12,516 nt of DNA from contig JAEDNF010000022.1 in NCBI GenBank assembly GCA_016302655.1, positions 1 to 12,516 of the forward strand, given 5' to 3'. The stretch is from Oscillospiraceae bacterium. GTDB taxonomy: Bacteria; Bacillota; Clostridia; Oscillospirales; Ruminococcaceae. Made by a program: the position numbers and the translations under genes. Positions 1-6,610 of the stretch are shown here, piece after piece. Under the pieces are notes generated by a model that saw nothing but the letters and a program-made list of their open reading frames with translations, did not search any database and was not told the origin of the DNA. How positions within the stretch are numbered: the stretch's first letter is position 1; every line of letters starts with the position of its first letter.

Positions 1-2
1 TT

Positions 3-8
3 CTCCTT
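3..8 (-). promoter_or_regulatory. Ribosome binding site of a minus-strand gene beyond the left edge
   Basis: Read on the minus strand, AAGGAG lies just after the TAA stop (17..15) of the small membrane-protein gene. This is a strong Shine-Dalgarno sequence with no start codon left inside the window, so the next gene should begin a few bases past position 1. It would be transcribed with the gene at 15-566. Its identity cannot be seen. Confidence 0.6.
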
Positions 9-14
9 ATGTAT

Positions 15-566
15 TTATTCAGCCGCTCCCGGCTGTTCGGAACTTTTCGCCTGCTCAATGCATTCATCAAGTACAGAGCGTATCTCGGATATTATCGTGT
101 ATGCGTCTTTCGGAAACTCTTTAGTACTGTCAAAGCTGACGGTGGTGTTGACAGTTTTGATACTTATCGAAATAACAGGATCGTCAAGGGCTATAAGTTC
201 ACTTTCCGGAAGCTCTCCCCACTTTGCTACTTCGTATTTTTTGTAGATTTGATATATTTTTTCCAGTGAATCGAAAGAAACCGTGTAATTCTCTGTGATT
301 TCTTCGTAATCGGGGCTGCTGCAGCTTACAACTTCAAGTGCTGCTGTTTCATTGTCGGTTTCTTTAACAGTAATGCTGACGCTGTCGCGTTCCATTCCGC
401 CGCCAAAATGATATGTACAGGAAAGACAGCGGTCATTAACCATACCGTCACCGTCAAATGTATTGTTTTTAATAAAGTGCTTTACCAAAAAATATCCGGC
501 TACAGAGATAGCCGCAACTCCAAGAACAATAGAAGAAGCAATGATAATCTCTTTCATTTTTTTCAT
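15..566 (-). CDS. Small single-pass membrane protein, unknown function
   Basis: This 183-residue protein resembles no family I can name. A short Lys-rich N-terminus is followed by one hydrophobic segment (about residues 7-29), then a hydrophilic domain of about 150 residues with a Cys-rich patch (C47, C50), a further C82 and a C169 near the end. There is no lipobox, so it is more likely a signal-anchored protein with its domain outside the membrane than a lipoprotein. The ATG at 566 is preferred because GGAGG at 577-573 sits 6 nt upstream; a GTG three bases earlier leaves only 3 nt. The gene has its own promoter (603-631) and appears co-transcribed with a gene past the left edge. It is a real gene on grounds of length, RBS, promoter and a normal amino-acid mix, but its role is unknown. 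Confidence 0.8.
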   Translation of the reverse strand: MKKMKEIIIASSIVLGVAAISVAGYFLVKHFIKNNTFDGDGMVNDRCLSCTYHFGGGMERDSVSITVKETDNETAALEVVSCSSPDYEEITENYTVSFDSLEKIYQIYKKYEVAKWGELPESELIALDDPVISISIKTVNTTVSFDSTKEFPKDAYTIISEIRSVLDECIEQAKSSEQPGAAE

Positions 567-602
567 CACCAGCCTCCGTTAATTGCCAATAACTTTAGTA
601 AA

Positions 603-631
603 ATTATACACGATTTTTTTTGAAATTACAA
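603..631 (-). promoter_or_regulatory. Sigma-A type promoter for the small membrane-protein gene
   Basis: On the minus strand, TTGTAA (631-626) is separated by exactly 17 nt from a perfect TATAAT (608-603). The predicted transcript starts near 596, giving a leader of about 30 nt that contains the GGAGG. Runs of A (minus strand) spaced about 10 bp lie just upstream, an arrangement expected to bend DNA or act as an UP element. Confidence 0.75.
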
Positions 632-680
632 TACCAATTTTGAAATTTTTTGGCATTTTTTGTGATTTGTGCTTCATTAT

Positions 681-699
681 AAAATACAGACTTCCTGTA
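681..699 (-). terminator. Weak candidate terminator after the cysteine-cluster gene
   Basis: On the minus strand, TACAG and CTGTA form a 5-bp stem around a 5-nt loop, followed by TTTT. It lies 13 nt past the stop codon. The stem is short and has little GC, so it would be inefficient at best. It is reported because of its position only. Confidence 0.3.
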
Positions 700-711
700 G
701 TTCGGCTGAGA

Positions 712-1212
712 TTACAGACGAATCAACTTGATTATAGGATAACCATCGATATAAGGTTTTATTGTACATGGGTGTTCTTTAGCATAGTTCACCATTCGGT
801 CAGCAAGCGAAATGCCTTCCTTGTCTTTTTCATTAATAAATGATGTAAGCTTTGCAACTGAAAGAGCAGACACGGTATCGCATATCGGAGAAACAGTAAT
901 GCCGAGCAGGTCATCCGATATTCTGTTGATTCTGAACGGCCACACCCGGCAGTCAAAAGGCTTTTCGTCACCGAGCAAACAACCGTTGTCGGTAAGCATA
1001 GGGCAATAAGCCATACCCTCATCGTCAAAATGCATGACAAATCGATATCCGTCTTCATAGGGTTCAAGCTCTGTACTGCAATTTACCTTTTGCTTTATTA
1101 TTTCAGCTGTTTTTGGCGTGATAACGGGAATTTCCCATACATCATCCCTGTCAAAGCCGCAGCAGACACGGCATTTTGCGCAGGATTCACGGCTCAGTAT
1201 TTTTTTCAGCAT
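712..1212 (-). CDS. YkgJ/Fli-type cysteine-cluster protein (putative metal-binding)
   Basis: This 166-residue protein belongs to the YkgJ-like CxxCxxCC family (UPF0153), whose members are thought to bind zinc or an iron-sulfur cluster; the biochemical role is not established. The signature is C11-x2-C14-x2-C17-C18 near the N-terminus, followed by C70, C78 and C88 in a CPM...GC...DCRVWPF block typical of the family; C111 may also take part. No signal peptide or membrane segment is seen, so it is probably cytoplasmic. I chose the ATG at 1212 because AAAGGA (1227-1222) lies 9 nt upstream. An in-frame ATG at 1245 would overlap the -10 element and lie upstream of the predicted transcript start. 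It is transcribed divergently from the moxR operon and away from it, so no functional link is implied. Confidence 0.88.
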   Translation of the reverse strand: MLKKILSRESCAKCRVCCGFDRDDVWEIPVITPKTAEIIKQKVNCSTELEPYEDGYRFVMHFDDEGMAYCPMLTDNGCLLGDEKPFDCRVWPFRINRISDDLLGITVSPICDTVSALSVAKLTSFINEKDKEGISLADRMVNYAKEHPCTIKPYIDGYPIIKLIRL

Positions 1213-1235
1213 TTTTATCATTCCTTTCATACAAT

Positions 1236-1264
1236 ATTTTATCATATTGCCGTTAATTGTTCAA
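1236..1264 (-). promoter_or_regulatory. Promoter of the cysteine-cluster gene
   Basis: On the minus strand TTGAAC (1264-1259), a 17-nt spacer and TAAAAT (1241-1236) form a good sigma-A promoter. TG one base upstream of the hexamer makes it an extended -10. The expected start is near 1229, so the mRNA leader would be only about 17 nt and would begin almost at its Shine-Dalgarno sequence. Confidence 0.75.
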
Positions 1265-1347
1265 TGGGAGAATATGTAATCCTTGCAAACTGTATTTGAA
1301 GCCGATTACTGAAATTATGTCAAATTGGTTACAAATTGCAAAATCTA
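1265..1347. other. Spacer between divergent promoters, with one-turn direct repeat
   Basis: This AT-rich stretch separates the two divergent -35 elements and holds no gene. It contains CAAATTG twice (1321-1327 and 1332-1338), 11 bp apart, directly upstream of the moxR -35. TTGCAAA also occurs twice (1283-1289 and 1336-1342). These may be regulator sites or simply AT-rich upstream-element sequence; nothing shown here decides between them. Confidence 0.4.
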
Positions 1348-1376
1348 TTGATTTTAAAGCATACTTTTGGTATAAT
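1348..1376 (+). promoter_or_regulatory. Promoter of operon A (moxR1-DUF58-transglutaminase)
   Basis: TTGATT (1348-1353), a 17-nt spacer and a perfect TATAAT (1371-1376) preceded by TGG give an extended -10 sigma-A promoter. The predicted start is near 1383, leaving a leader of about 80 nt before the moxR1 ATG. No other promoter is evident before 6540, so this should drive all three genes. Confidence 0.8.
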
Positions 1377-1385
1377 TAAAACAAT

Positions 1386-1401
1386 CGGTCGTTGTTGACC
1401 G
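1386..1401 (+). promoter_or_regulatory. Inverted repeat at the 5' end of the operon A leader
   Basis: CGGTC (1386-1390) and GACCG (1397-1401) are perfect inverted copies around a 6-nt centre, 10 bp downstream of the -10 element. In RNA this would be a hairpin at the extreme 5' end, which can protect mRNA. In DNA it is well placed for a repressor operator. A separate 10-bp palindrome, GAGATATCTC, lies at 1429-1438. The function of both is inferred from position only. Confidence 0.4.
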
Positions 1402-1463
1402 GAAATTTGATAACATATTTTTATTGCAGAGATATCTCCGCTAAATAAAGCAAAGGATCGTTT

Positions 1464-2432
1464 ATGGAAAATAACACTAATAATAGCAGCAGATATTATG
1501 AACTGGTACCTAAGCTGTTGAGCCAGGTCGAAAAAGTAATCATAGGTAAAACTAATGTTGTAAAAATGCTTATTGCGGCGCTTTTGTCGGGCGGTCATGT
1601 TCTTATAGAAGATGTTCCCGGAACAGGTAAGACCACGCTTGCGATGACTCTTGCCAAGGCAACATCGCTTTCGTGCAGGAGAGTACAGTTTACGCCCGAT
1701 GTAATGGCGTCGGATATTACTGGATTTACCATGTACAATAAGGAGAGCGAGCGTTTTGAGTATCGCAGCGGCCTTGTTATGAGCAATATATTTATTGCGG
1801 ATGAGATAAACAGAACTTCTCCTAAAACACAGTCTGCGCTTCTTGAGGCAATGGAAGAGAAGAAGGTTACCGTTGACGGTGTTGCTCATATTCTTCCCGA
1901 TCCTTTTATGGTAATTGCAACCGAGAATGAATTCGGATATGTAGGTACCTATCCGCTTCCCGAGGCACAGCTTGACCGTTTCCTTATAAAACTTTCGGTA
2001 GGTTATCCCTCTGCGGAAGATGAAGCAATGATATTATACAACAGAAAAAACGGCGATCCTATCAGTAATGTTGAGCCTGTGTGCAGTGCAGAAGATATCA
2101 AGAACTGTATAGCTGAAGTAAGAGCAACTCATATAGATGCCGCAATTTATAAATACATTGTTGATATAGTAGCCGCTACAAGAAGTCATCCCTTTTCGGC
2201 TTTAGGAGCAAGTCCCCGTGCTTCGATAGCTCTTATGCGTGCTGCTCAGAGCATTGCGTTTATGGAAGGACGAAACTTTGTAACTCCCGAAGATGTTGCC
2301 GCTATGGTGCCGTATGTGCTTCCGCACAGAATACATCTTACGCAGGAGGCAAAGGTAAAGCGTATAGAGGTAGGTTTTGTAATAGGCGAGATAATGAAGG
2401 CTGTCAGACCGCCGTTCAAAGGCAACGAATAA
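1464..2432 (+). CDS. MoxR family AAA+ ATPase (copy 1)
   Basis: This 322-residue cytoplasmic ATPase belongs to the MoxR clade, presumed hexameric chaperones that activate or remodel VWA-like partners. Visible motifs are Walker A (P52-GTGKTT, K56), Walker B (IFIADE, D113-E114), a sensor-1 region with N155, the hallmark GTYPLPEAQLDRF (R172, arginine-finger region), and sensor 2 in GASPRA (R252). The C-terminal lid is complete and the length is normal. The usual ATQNP box reads ATENE, so the conserved proline is lost while the sensor asparagine is kept. AAAGGA lies 6 nt before the ATG. The DUF58 gene begins 18 nt after the stop; MoxR-DUF58 pairs are a classic functional unit (B. subtilis yeaC-yeaD). 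The family call is certain; the substrate is unknown. Confidence 0.95.
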   Translation: MENNTNNSSRYYELVPKLLSQVEKVIIGKTNVVKMLIAALLSGGHVLIEDVPGTGKTTLAMTLAKATSLSCRRVQFTPDVMASDITGFTMYNKESERFEYRSGLVMSNIFIADEINRTSPKTQSALLEAMEEKKVTVDGVAHILPDPFMVIATENEFGYVGTYPLPEAQLDRFLIKLSVGYPSAEDEAMILYNRKNGDPISNVEPVCSAEDIKNCIAEVRATHIDAAIYKYIVDIVAATRSHPFSALGASPRASIALMRAAQSIAFMEGRNFVTPEDVAAMVPYVLPHRIHLTQEAKVKRIEVGFVIGEIMKAVRPPFKGNE

Positions 2433-2450
2433 CCGGAAGGATTGCTGTTT

Positions 2451-3677
2451 ATGGCCAGATACAGATTCTTTTATTTGGTGTTCGTTGTTGTATCAACCGT
2501 AATGATGTTTGCATACAAAAGCAAGCTCACTTCTGTGTTGTTTCTCATTGCTTTTCTTATTCCCGTAATTTCATTTGTCTTACTGAGAATTTCTAAAGCT
2601 CTTCTTAAGGTAAGAATATCATACCGCACACTTTCGACCGAAAAATACGAGAATACCGATATAACCGTAACTATCACCAACAGATTTATAATACCGCTTT
2701 CTCCTTCCGCTTTGGTAGGATTTTTCCCGTATAAGAACAAGGAGCGCTTTGAGTATCAGAAGATAATGGTCAGCGTTGCACCGTTCTCGTCTGTTACAGT
2801 CAGCTTCAATTCTCCTGTAAAATACAGAGGAGTATACAAATCAGGCGTGGAAAAATTCGTAATATACGACCTTTTCAAACTGTTTACCGCTACGAAAAAA
2901 ATCGGAAAGTATGAAGAATATGTAGTTGTCCCGAGAAAGCTCGTGTTCGATCCTATCACCGATGCCGGCGACGGCGACAGCGAAACGCTTTCTCAGAACA
3001 GCTTTTCACTTGATAAGAATGCTTTCGCCAGCATAAGAGAATACAGAACAGGCGACCTAATTAAGAATATTCATTGGACTATGTCGGCAAAGCACGACAC
3101 GCTGATGGTAAAACAGATGGAGCGAAGCGTAGGCGGCAGCTCGGTTATTATTCCCGACCTTAATGAGTATTTCCCGTTTGAAGAAGATAATCTTGAGGCA
3201 ACGGACAGCATTATCGAAGTGCTGATAGCGCTTAATCTGATGCTGGTTTCCCTCCAGCAGAGCTGCGTCAATGTATGGTACTCACCGCAGGACAAGCAGT
3301 GCGAACAGTTTACGGTGAAAAATGATGCCGACGAGCTTCTGCTGTTTAATATGATGAGTATGCTGCCAAGACAGACCGAAACATTTCTTCCCGAAAACAT
3401 TGTAGAAAGCTGTACGGAAAACTCGGCGGATACTTCTACCGTTTATTTTATTACTTCACAGCTGAGAAAAGATTTTATCGGCAGAATGACCGGTATTTCT
3501 CTCTTCCGTAATAAAAAAGTAAGAATACTGCTGGTAAGCGGCCCGATAGAGTCGGATGAGCAGAAGGAGCTTGCGGCGGCGGTTTCCGTTACTGCAGGTT
3601 TTGAACTTTGGAAGATAGATAAAGATGACCTTGTCAGATCTGTAAATTCAGCCGCAGAGCTTTACAAGAAAAACTGA
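2451..3677 (+). CDS. DUF58 membrane protein (copy 1), partner of MoxR1
   Basis: This 408-residue protein has two N-terminal TM helices (about 5-22 and 26-45), which leave the rest in the cytoplasm. A beta-rich region follows, then the DUF58 signature REYRTGDLIKNIHW (196-209) with downstream SAKHDTLMVKQ. DUF58 proteins carry a VWA-like fold and work with MoxR ATPases. Where many relatives show a DxSxS metal site, this one has IIPDLNEY (233-240), so the MIDAS is at best partial. The ATG at 2451 is favoured over the in-frame TTG at 2442 because AAGGA ends at 2441, giving 9 nt of spacing rather than none. It lies between moxR1 and the transglutaminase in one transcript, the same order as yeaD between yeaC and yebA. 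Confidence 0.9.
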   Translation: MARYRFFYLVFVVVSTVMMFAYKSKLTSVLFLIAFLIPVISFVLLRISKALLKVRISYRTLSTEKYENTDITVTITNRFIIPLSPSALVGFFPYKNKERFEYQKIMVSVAPFSSVTVSFNSPVKYRGVYKSGVEKFVIYDLFKLFTATKKIGKYEEYVVVPRKLVFDPITDAGDGDSETLSQNSFSLDKNAFASIREYRTGDLIKNIHWTMSAKHDTLMVKQMERSVGGSSVIIPDLNEYFPFEEDNLEATDSIIEVLIALNLMLVSLQQSCVNVWYSPQDKQCEQFTVKNDADELLLFNMMSMLPRQTETFLPENIVESCTENSADTSTVYFITSQLRKDFIGRMTGISLFRNKKVRILLVSGPIESDEQKELAAAVSVTAGFELWKIDKDDLVRSVNSAAELYKKN

Positions 3678-3706
3678 CCGTATCAGCATACAACGGAGAA
3701 TAGACT

Positions 3707-6520
3707 TTGAAAAAGAATAAAAAGAAGAATAAAGCGGTTAAAGACGCACATCAGCCTATGGTGCTGATAGGCACCACTTACCGCAGGACAGGACACCCAT
3801 TGCCTGTATTCGCAGTAAAGCTGTTACTGACCTATATGCTTGCTGTAGGCACTGTGACCTGTTTTATGAATATGTATTCCATACCGATGGAGCCGGGCTT
3901 TGTAATATTACAGGCAGTGCTTTTTGTTACAGCTTTTTTGCCGATTTTCATATTTGTTAAAAAGCGTTACGCTTTGCCTGTTTTCGCAGCTGTTGCTGGT
4001 ATGATATACCTTTTTGCACATGAACAGATAAACGAAGCGCTGAACCTTTTTAAAGACTATGTTTTTATACAGCTTGAAAGCCGTCTGCTTTCAACCTTGC
4101 AATATGTCCCGATAAATTCTCATGCATTTCTGACAAGAACTCAGGACTTTACCAGCGGAATGAATACGGCTATGCTGGTGTTATCATGTATAATATGCCT
4201 TATATGTGTGCTGTGCTGTTATAAAAAATTCAGACCGATTCCGCTTATCATGACATGGAGCGTTTTATTTATACCGGCGTTTTTATCGGAAGATGCCGAC
4301 TATTCGCCTTATTTTCTGCTCGTTATTACTGCGTTCTTCGGGCTTTATGCGATTTCATCGGCTAACGGATTTTATTCTCAGATACCTGTTGCAGACGGTA
4401 AATCTGATATTAAAAACGAAGAAAAGGCATTTAAGAACAACCTTAGAAAAAAGAATCCTATCAAGGTGGCAGGTTCTCAGCTGTCGCACTATGGCAAAAA
4501 CTGTCTTTGCGGAGTTTTAGCAGCAGCCATAGTTTTCAGTTCGGCATTGGGCGTGCAGAATATGTTCCCGGGTATGCAGTATATCAGCACCGATGAAATT
4601 ATTAATAATACCGTTAAGTTCTTTACCGATATCGGTGATTATTTCAGCATGGCTTTTTCGGGCAATCTCGGCGGAATGTTTAACGGTTATTTCTCTTCGG
4701 ATAACTTCTTTATCAATAATAACATAGAGCTTAATTCTCCTGCTCAGTCGTCAAGCGACCCTGTACTTAAAGTTACCTCTTCATCAAAAAGCAGTATGTA
4801 TCTTGTGGGCGATATCGGCGTTGATTTTACCGGCAGAAGCTGGGTAAGCGTTCAGAAAAAGAATAACGCCAATGAGCTGTACAGCGGAGATTATGACATA
4901 AGCGACAGCTTTTCTCCCGAACAGATAGCACAGGTCACGCAGTATCTTTGTATGTTCGGACTTTATTCTTATGATACATCAGTTCTTTCTTACGATGATG
5001 AGAATTATCTTCGCAGCCATTTCCATTATCCGGGATACTCCGATGTATCGGATGTTATGAACGAGATAAGTAATTTTGGCTTTAATGAATCCTACGCTCC
5101 TTCTTTGTATGACAGTGCAAGTGTGCGTGTAGATTACCTCAAGAACACCAATATTGTTTTCAAGCCTTTTCTGCCTGATAACAATGCATATATGAGCAAC
5201 GACAATTTCAAATATTACGGCGATACCGTAATCAGAGTTGCGGATAGGAAAAACTGGATACAGAGCTTTGAATCAAATGTTCTTATTCCTCGTGGTACTG
5301 CTGTATTCGGATTTGTAAGGAATAATTCAAGCGAAAACAAGAAAATAGAGATCCTTCAGTCTTTGGGATATACTTATCAGGAAGCCCGCAGATATTTTGA
5401 AGATAAGAAAGAATACGACAACTATGTATATGATACTTATCTTTCGGTACCCGAAAGCGAAAAGGAGAACATCGACAGATTCATTGAGCTGTTTGAGAGT
5501 TCCGAAGGAGATAACGCAGAAAAGGTAACCGACAGTTTTTTCTACACCTACGGTATGTGTGAGTATCTGAGAACGCACTATGAGTATTCTCTTACTGCAG
5601 ATAACACTTCATCTGATAACACTATGCTCGGAAATTTCCTGTTTGAAACAAAACAAGGTCACTGTGCCTTATATGCAAGTGCAATGACGCTTGCACTTAG
5701 AGAAAAGGGCATACCTGCACGGTATATCACGGGATTTACCACAGGAGAGCTTGAGTATAACAGCGATTCGGGAATGTACGAAAAAACGATCAACGCCGAC
5801 TCGCTTCATGCGTGGGTAGAAGTGTATGACAATGACTTCGGCTGGATACCGTTTGATCCGACAGGCTTCGGAGGAAACAATGGTTCGGGCGGCAATGCAC
5901 AGCAGACTACGGTAACGACCACACCGCCTCCTTCTACAACGACACCACCGGCTTCTACGACTACCACCGCTGTTCAGACAACAACGCCAAAACCTGAGAC
6001 GGATGAAACAACACAGCCCGTCACAAAGACAGAAAGCGGCTCGGAAAGCAACGGTTCAGACGGCTCAGTTGAATCGGCGGATATTACGGTTCTTATAATT
6101 GTACTGCTTGCCGTAACGGTTACAGCTTTGATTGCAGCGTCGCTGTTTACTTTTGTAAGCTCGGTTAAACGAAAAAATGAAAATCGCAAAAAACGCTTCA
6201 GAAAGTCCGCAGATACAGTCGGTGCTGTAAAGGAAATGTACGATTTTATTATGAAACTGTTTGAAGTCACGGATATTAAGCCCGAAGGAACAGAGCTTCC
6301 CGAAGAGTTTGCGATCCGTGCCGACGAGCTGCTGCAGCCACTCGGAATGGAAATCAGACTTGAAGATATTATGAAGATTATTGAAAAGGCTGAATTTTCA
6401 AAAGGCGACATCTCCGAGGAAGAGCGCAGACAGGTATATGAATTTACAAATAAACTGTATGAGCTTATTCTTAAGAATGCCGGAAAGGTAAAACAGCTCT
6501 GGCTCAAGGTGACTCTCTGA
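3707..6520 (+). CDS. TgpA-like membrane transglutaminase/protease
   Basis: This 937-residue multidomain protein has a Lys-rich N-terminus, about seven TM helices (roughly 33-53, 65-84, 88-105, 154-172, 179-194, 201-218, 266-283), and an extracytoplasmic region with a TgpA/YebA-style motif (YLVGDIGVDFTGRSW). It then has a transglutaminase core with a full triad: C653 in QGHCALYA, H701 in LHAWVEVY and D717 in FDPTG. A Thr/Pro-rich linker (about 734-770) and a Ser/Gly-rich stretch lead to an eighth TM (about 791-817). The cytoplasmic tail has a DUF4129-like pattern (ELPEEFA, then AEFSKGDISEEE). With an inside N-terminus, seven TMs place the catalytic core outside and the tail inside with MoxR/DUF58. 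The start is TTG, with GGAGA 7 nt upstream. The reaction, protein cross-linking or cleavage of wall or surface proteins, is unproven. Confidence 0.93.
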   Translation: MKKNKKKNKAVKDAHQPMVLIGTTYRRTGHPLPVFAVKLLLTYMLAVGTVTCFMNMYSIPMEPGFVILQAVLFVTAFLPIFIFVKKRYALPVFAAVAGMIYLFAHEQINEALNLFKDYVFIQLESRLLSTLQYVPINSHAFLTRTQDFTSGMNTAMLVLSCIICLICVLCCYKKFRPIPLIMTWSVLFIPAFLSEDADYSPYFLLVITAFFGLYAISSANGFYSQIPVADGKSDIKNEEKAFKNNLRKKNPIKVAGSQLSHYGKNCLCGVLAAAIVFSSALGVQNMFPGMQYISTDEIINNTVKFFTDIGDYFSMAFSGNLGGMFNGYFSSDNFFINNNIELNSPAQSSSDPVLKVTSSSKSSMYLVGDIGVDFTGRSWVSVQKKNNANELYSGDYDISDSFSPEQIAQVTQYLCMFGLYSYDTSVLSYDDENYLRSHFHYPGYSDVSDVMNEISNFGFNESYAPSLYDSASVRVDYLKNTNIVFKPFLPDNNAYMSNDNFKYYGDTVIRVADRKNWIQSFESNVLIPRGTAVFGFVRNNSSENKKIEILQSLGYTYQEARRYFEDKKEYDNYVYDTYLSVPESEKENIDRFIELFESSEGDNAEKVTDSFFYTYGMCEYLRTHYEYSLTADNTSSDNTMLGNFLFETKQGHCALYASAMTLALREKGIPARYITGFTTGELEYNSDSGMYEKTINADSLHAWVEVYDNDFGWIPFDPTGFGGNNGSGGNAQQTTVTTTPPPSTTTPPASTTTTAVQTTTPKPETDETTQPVTKTESGSESNGSDGSVESADITVLIIVLLAVTVTALIAASLFTFVSSVKRKNENRKKRFRKSADTVGAVKEMYDFIMKLFEVTDIKPEGTELPEEFAIRADELLQPLGMEIRLEDIMKIIEKAEFSKGDISEEERRQVYEFTNKLYELILKNAGKVKQLWLKVTL

Positions 6521-6539
6521 TAAATTATTGATTTTTATG
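6521..6539 (+). other. Short junction between operons A and B, no terminator seen
   Basis: Between the transglutaminase stop and the next -35 there are only 19 AT-rich bases. I find no stable hairpin with a T-run, so read-through from operon A into operon B is likely. Confidence 0.5.
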
Positions 6540-6568
6540 TTGTAAATTGCTTTTCTATCTGTTATAAT
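6540..6568 (+). promoter_or_regulatory. Promoter of operon B (DHH-moxR2-DUF58-membrane protein)
   Basis: TTGTAA (6540-6545), 17 nt, then a perfect TATAAT (6563-6568) preceded by TGT form an extended -10 sigma-A promoter. The start should fall near 6575, with a leader of about 36 nt. The hexamers and spacing are identical to those of the promoter at 603-631. Confidence 0.78.
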
Positions 6569-6610
6569 TATGACAGAAGAAATATACTGCATTCGGAAAG
6601 GAAATATGAT

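Noticed and set aside
1329..1889. 186-codon open frame on the minus strand
   Set aside because: It covers the operon A promoter and the MoxR1 Walker A coding region in reverse. Its basic, Arg/Lys-rich composition without motifs is typical of a shadow frame.
5898..6060. Thr/Pro-rich coding repeat as a possible DNA repeat element
   Set aside because: The codons vary and no exact tandem unit is present. It is a low-complexity protein linker between the catalytic domain and the last TM.
5974..6507. 177-codon Ser-rich open frame on the minus strand
   Set aside because: The serine and valine richness is the reverse reading of the Thr/Pro and Glu-rich linker and tail of the transglutaminase; it is not a gene.
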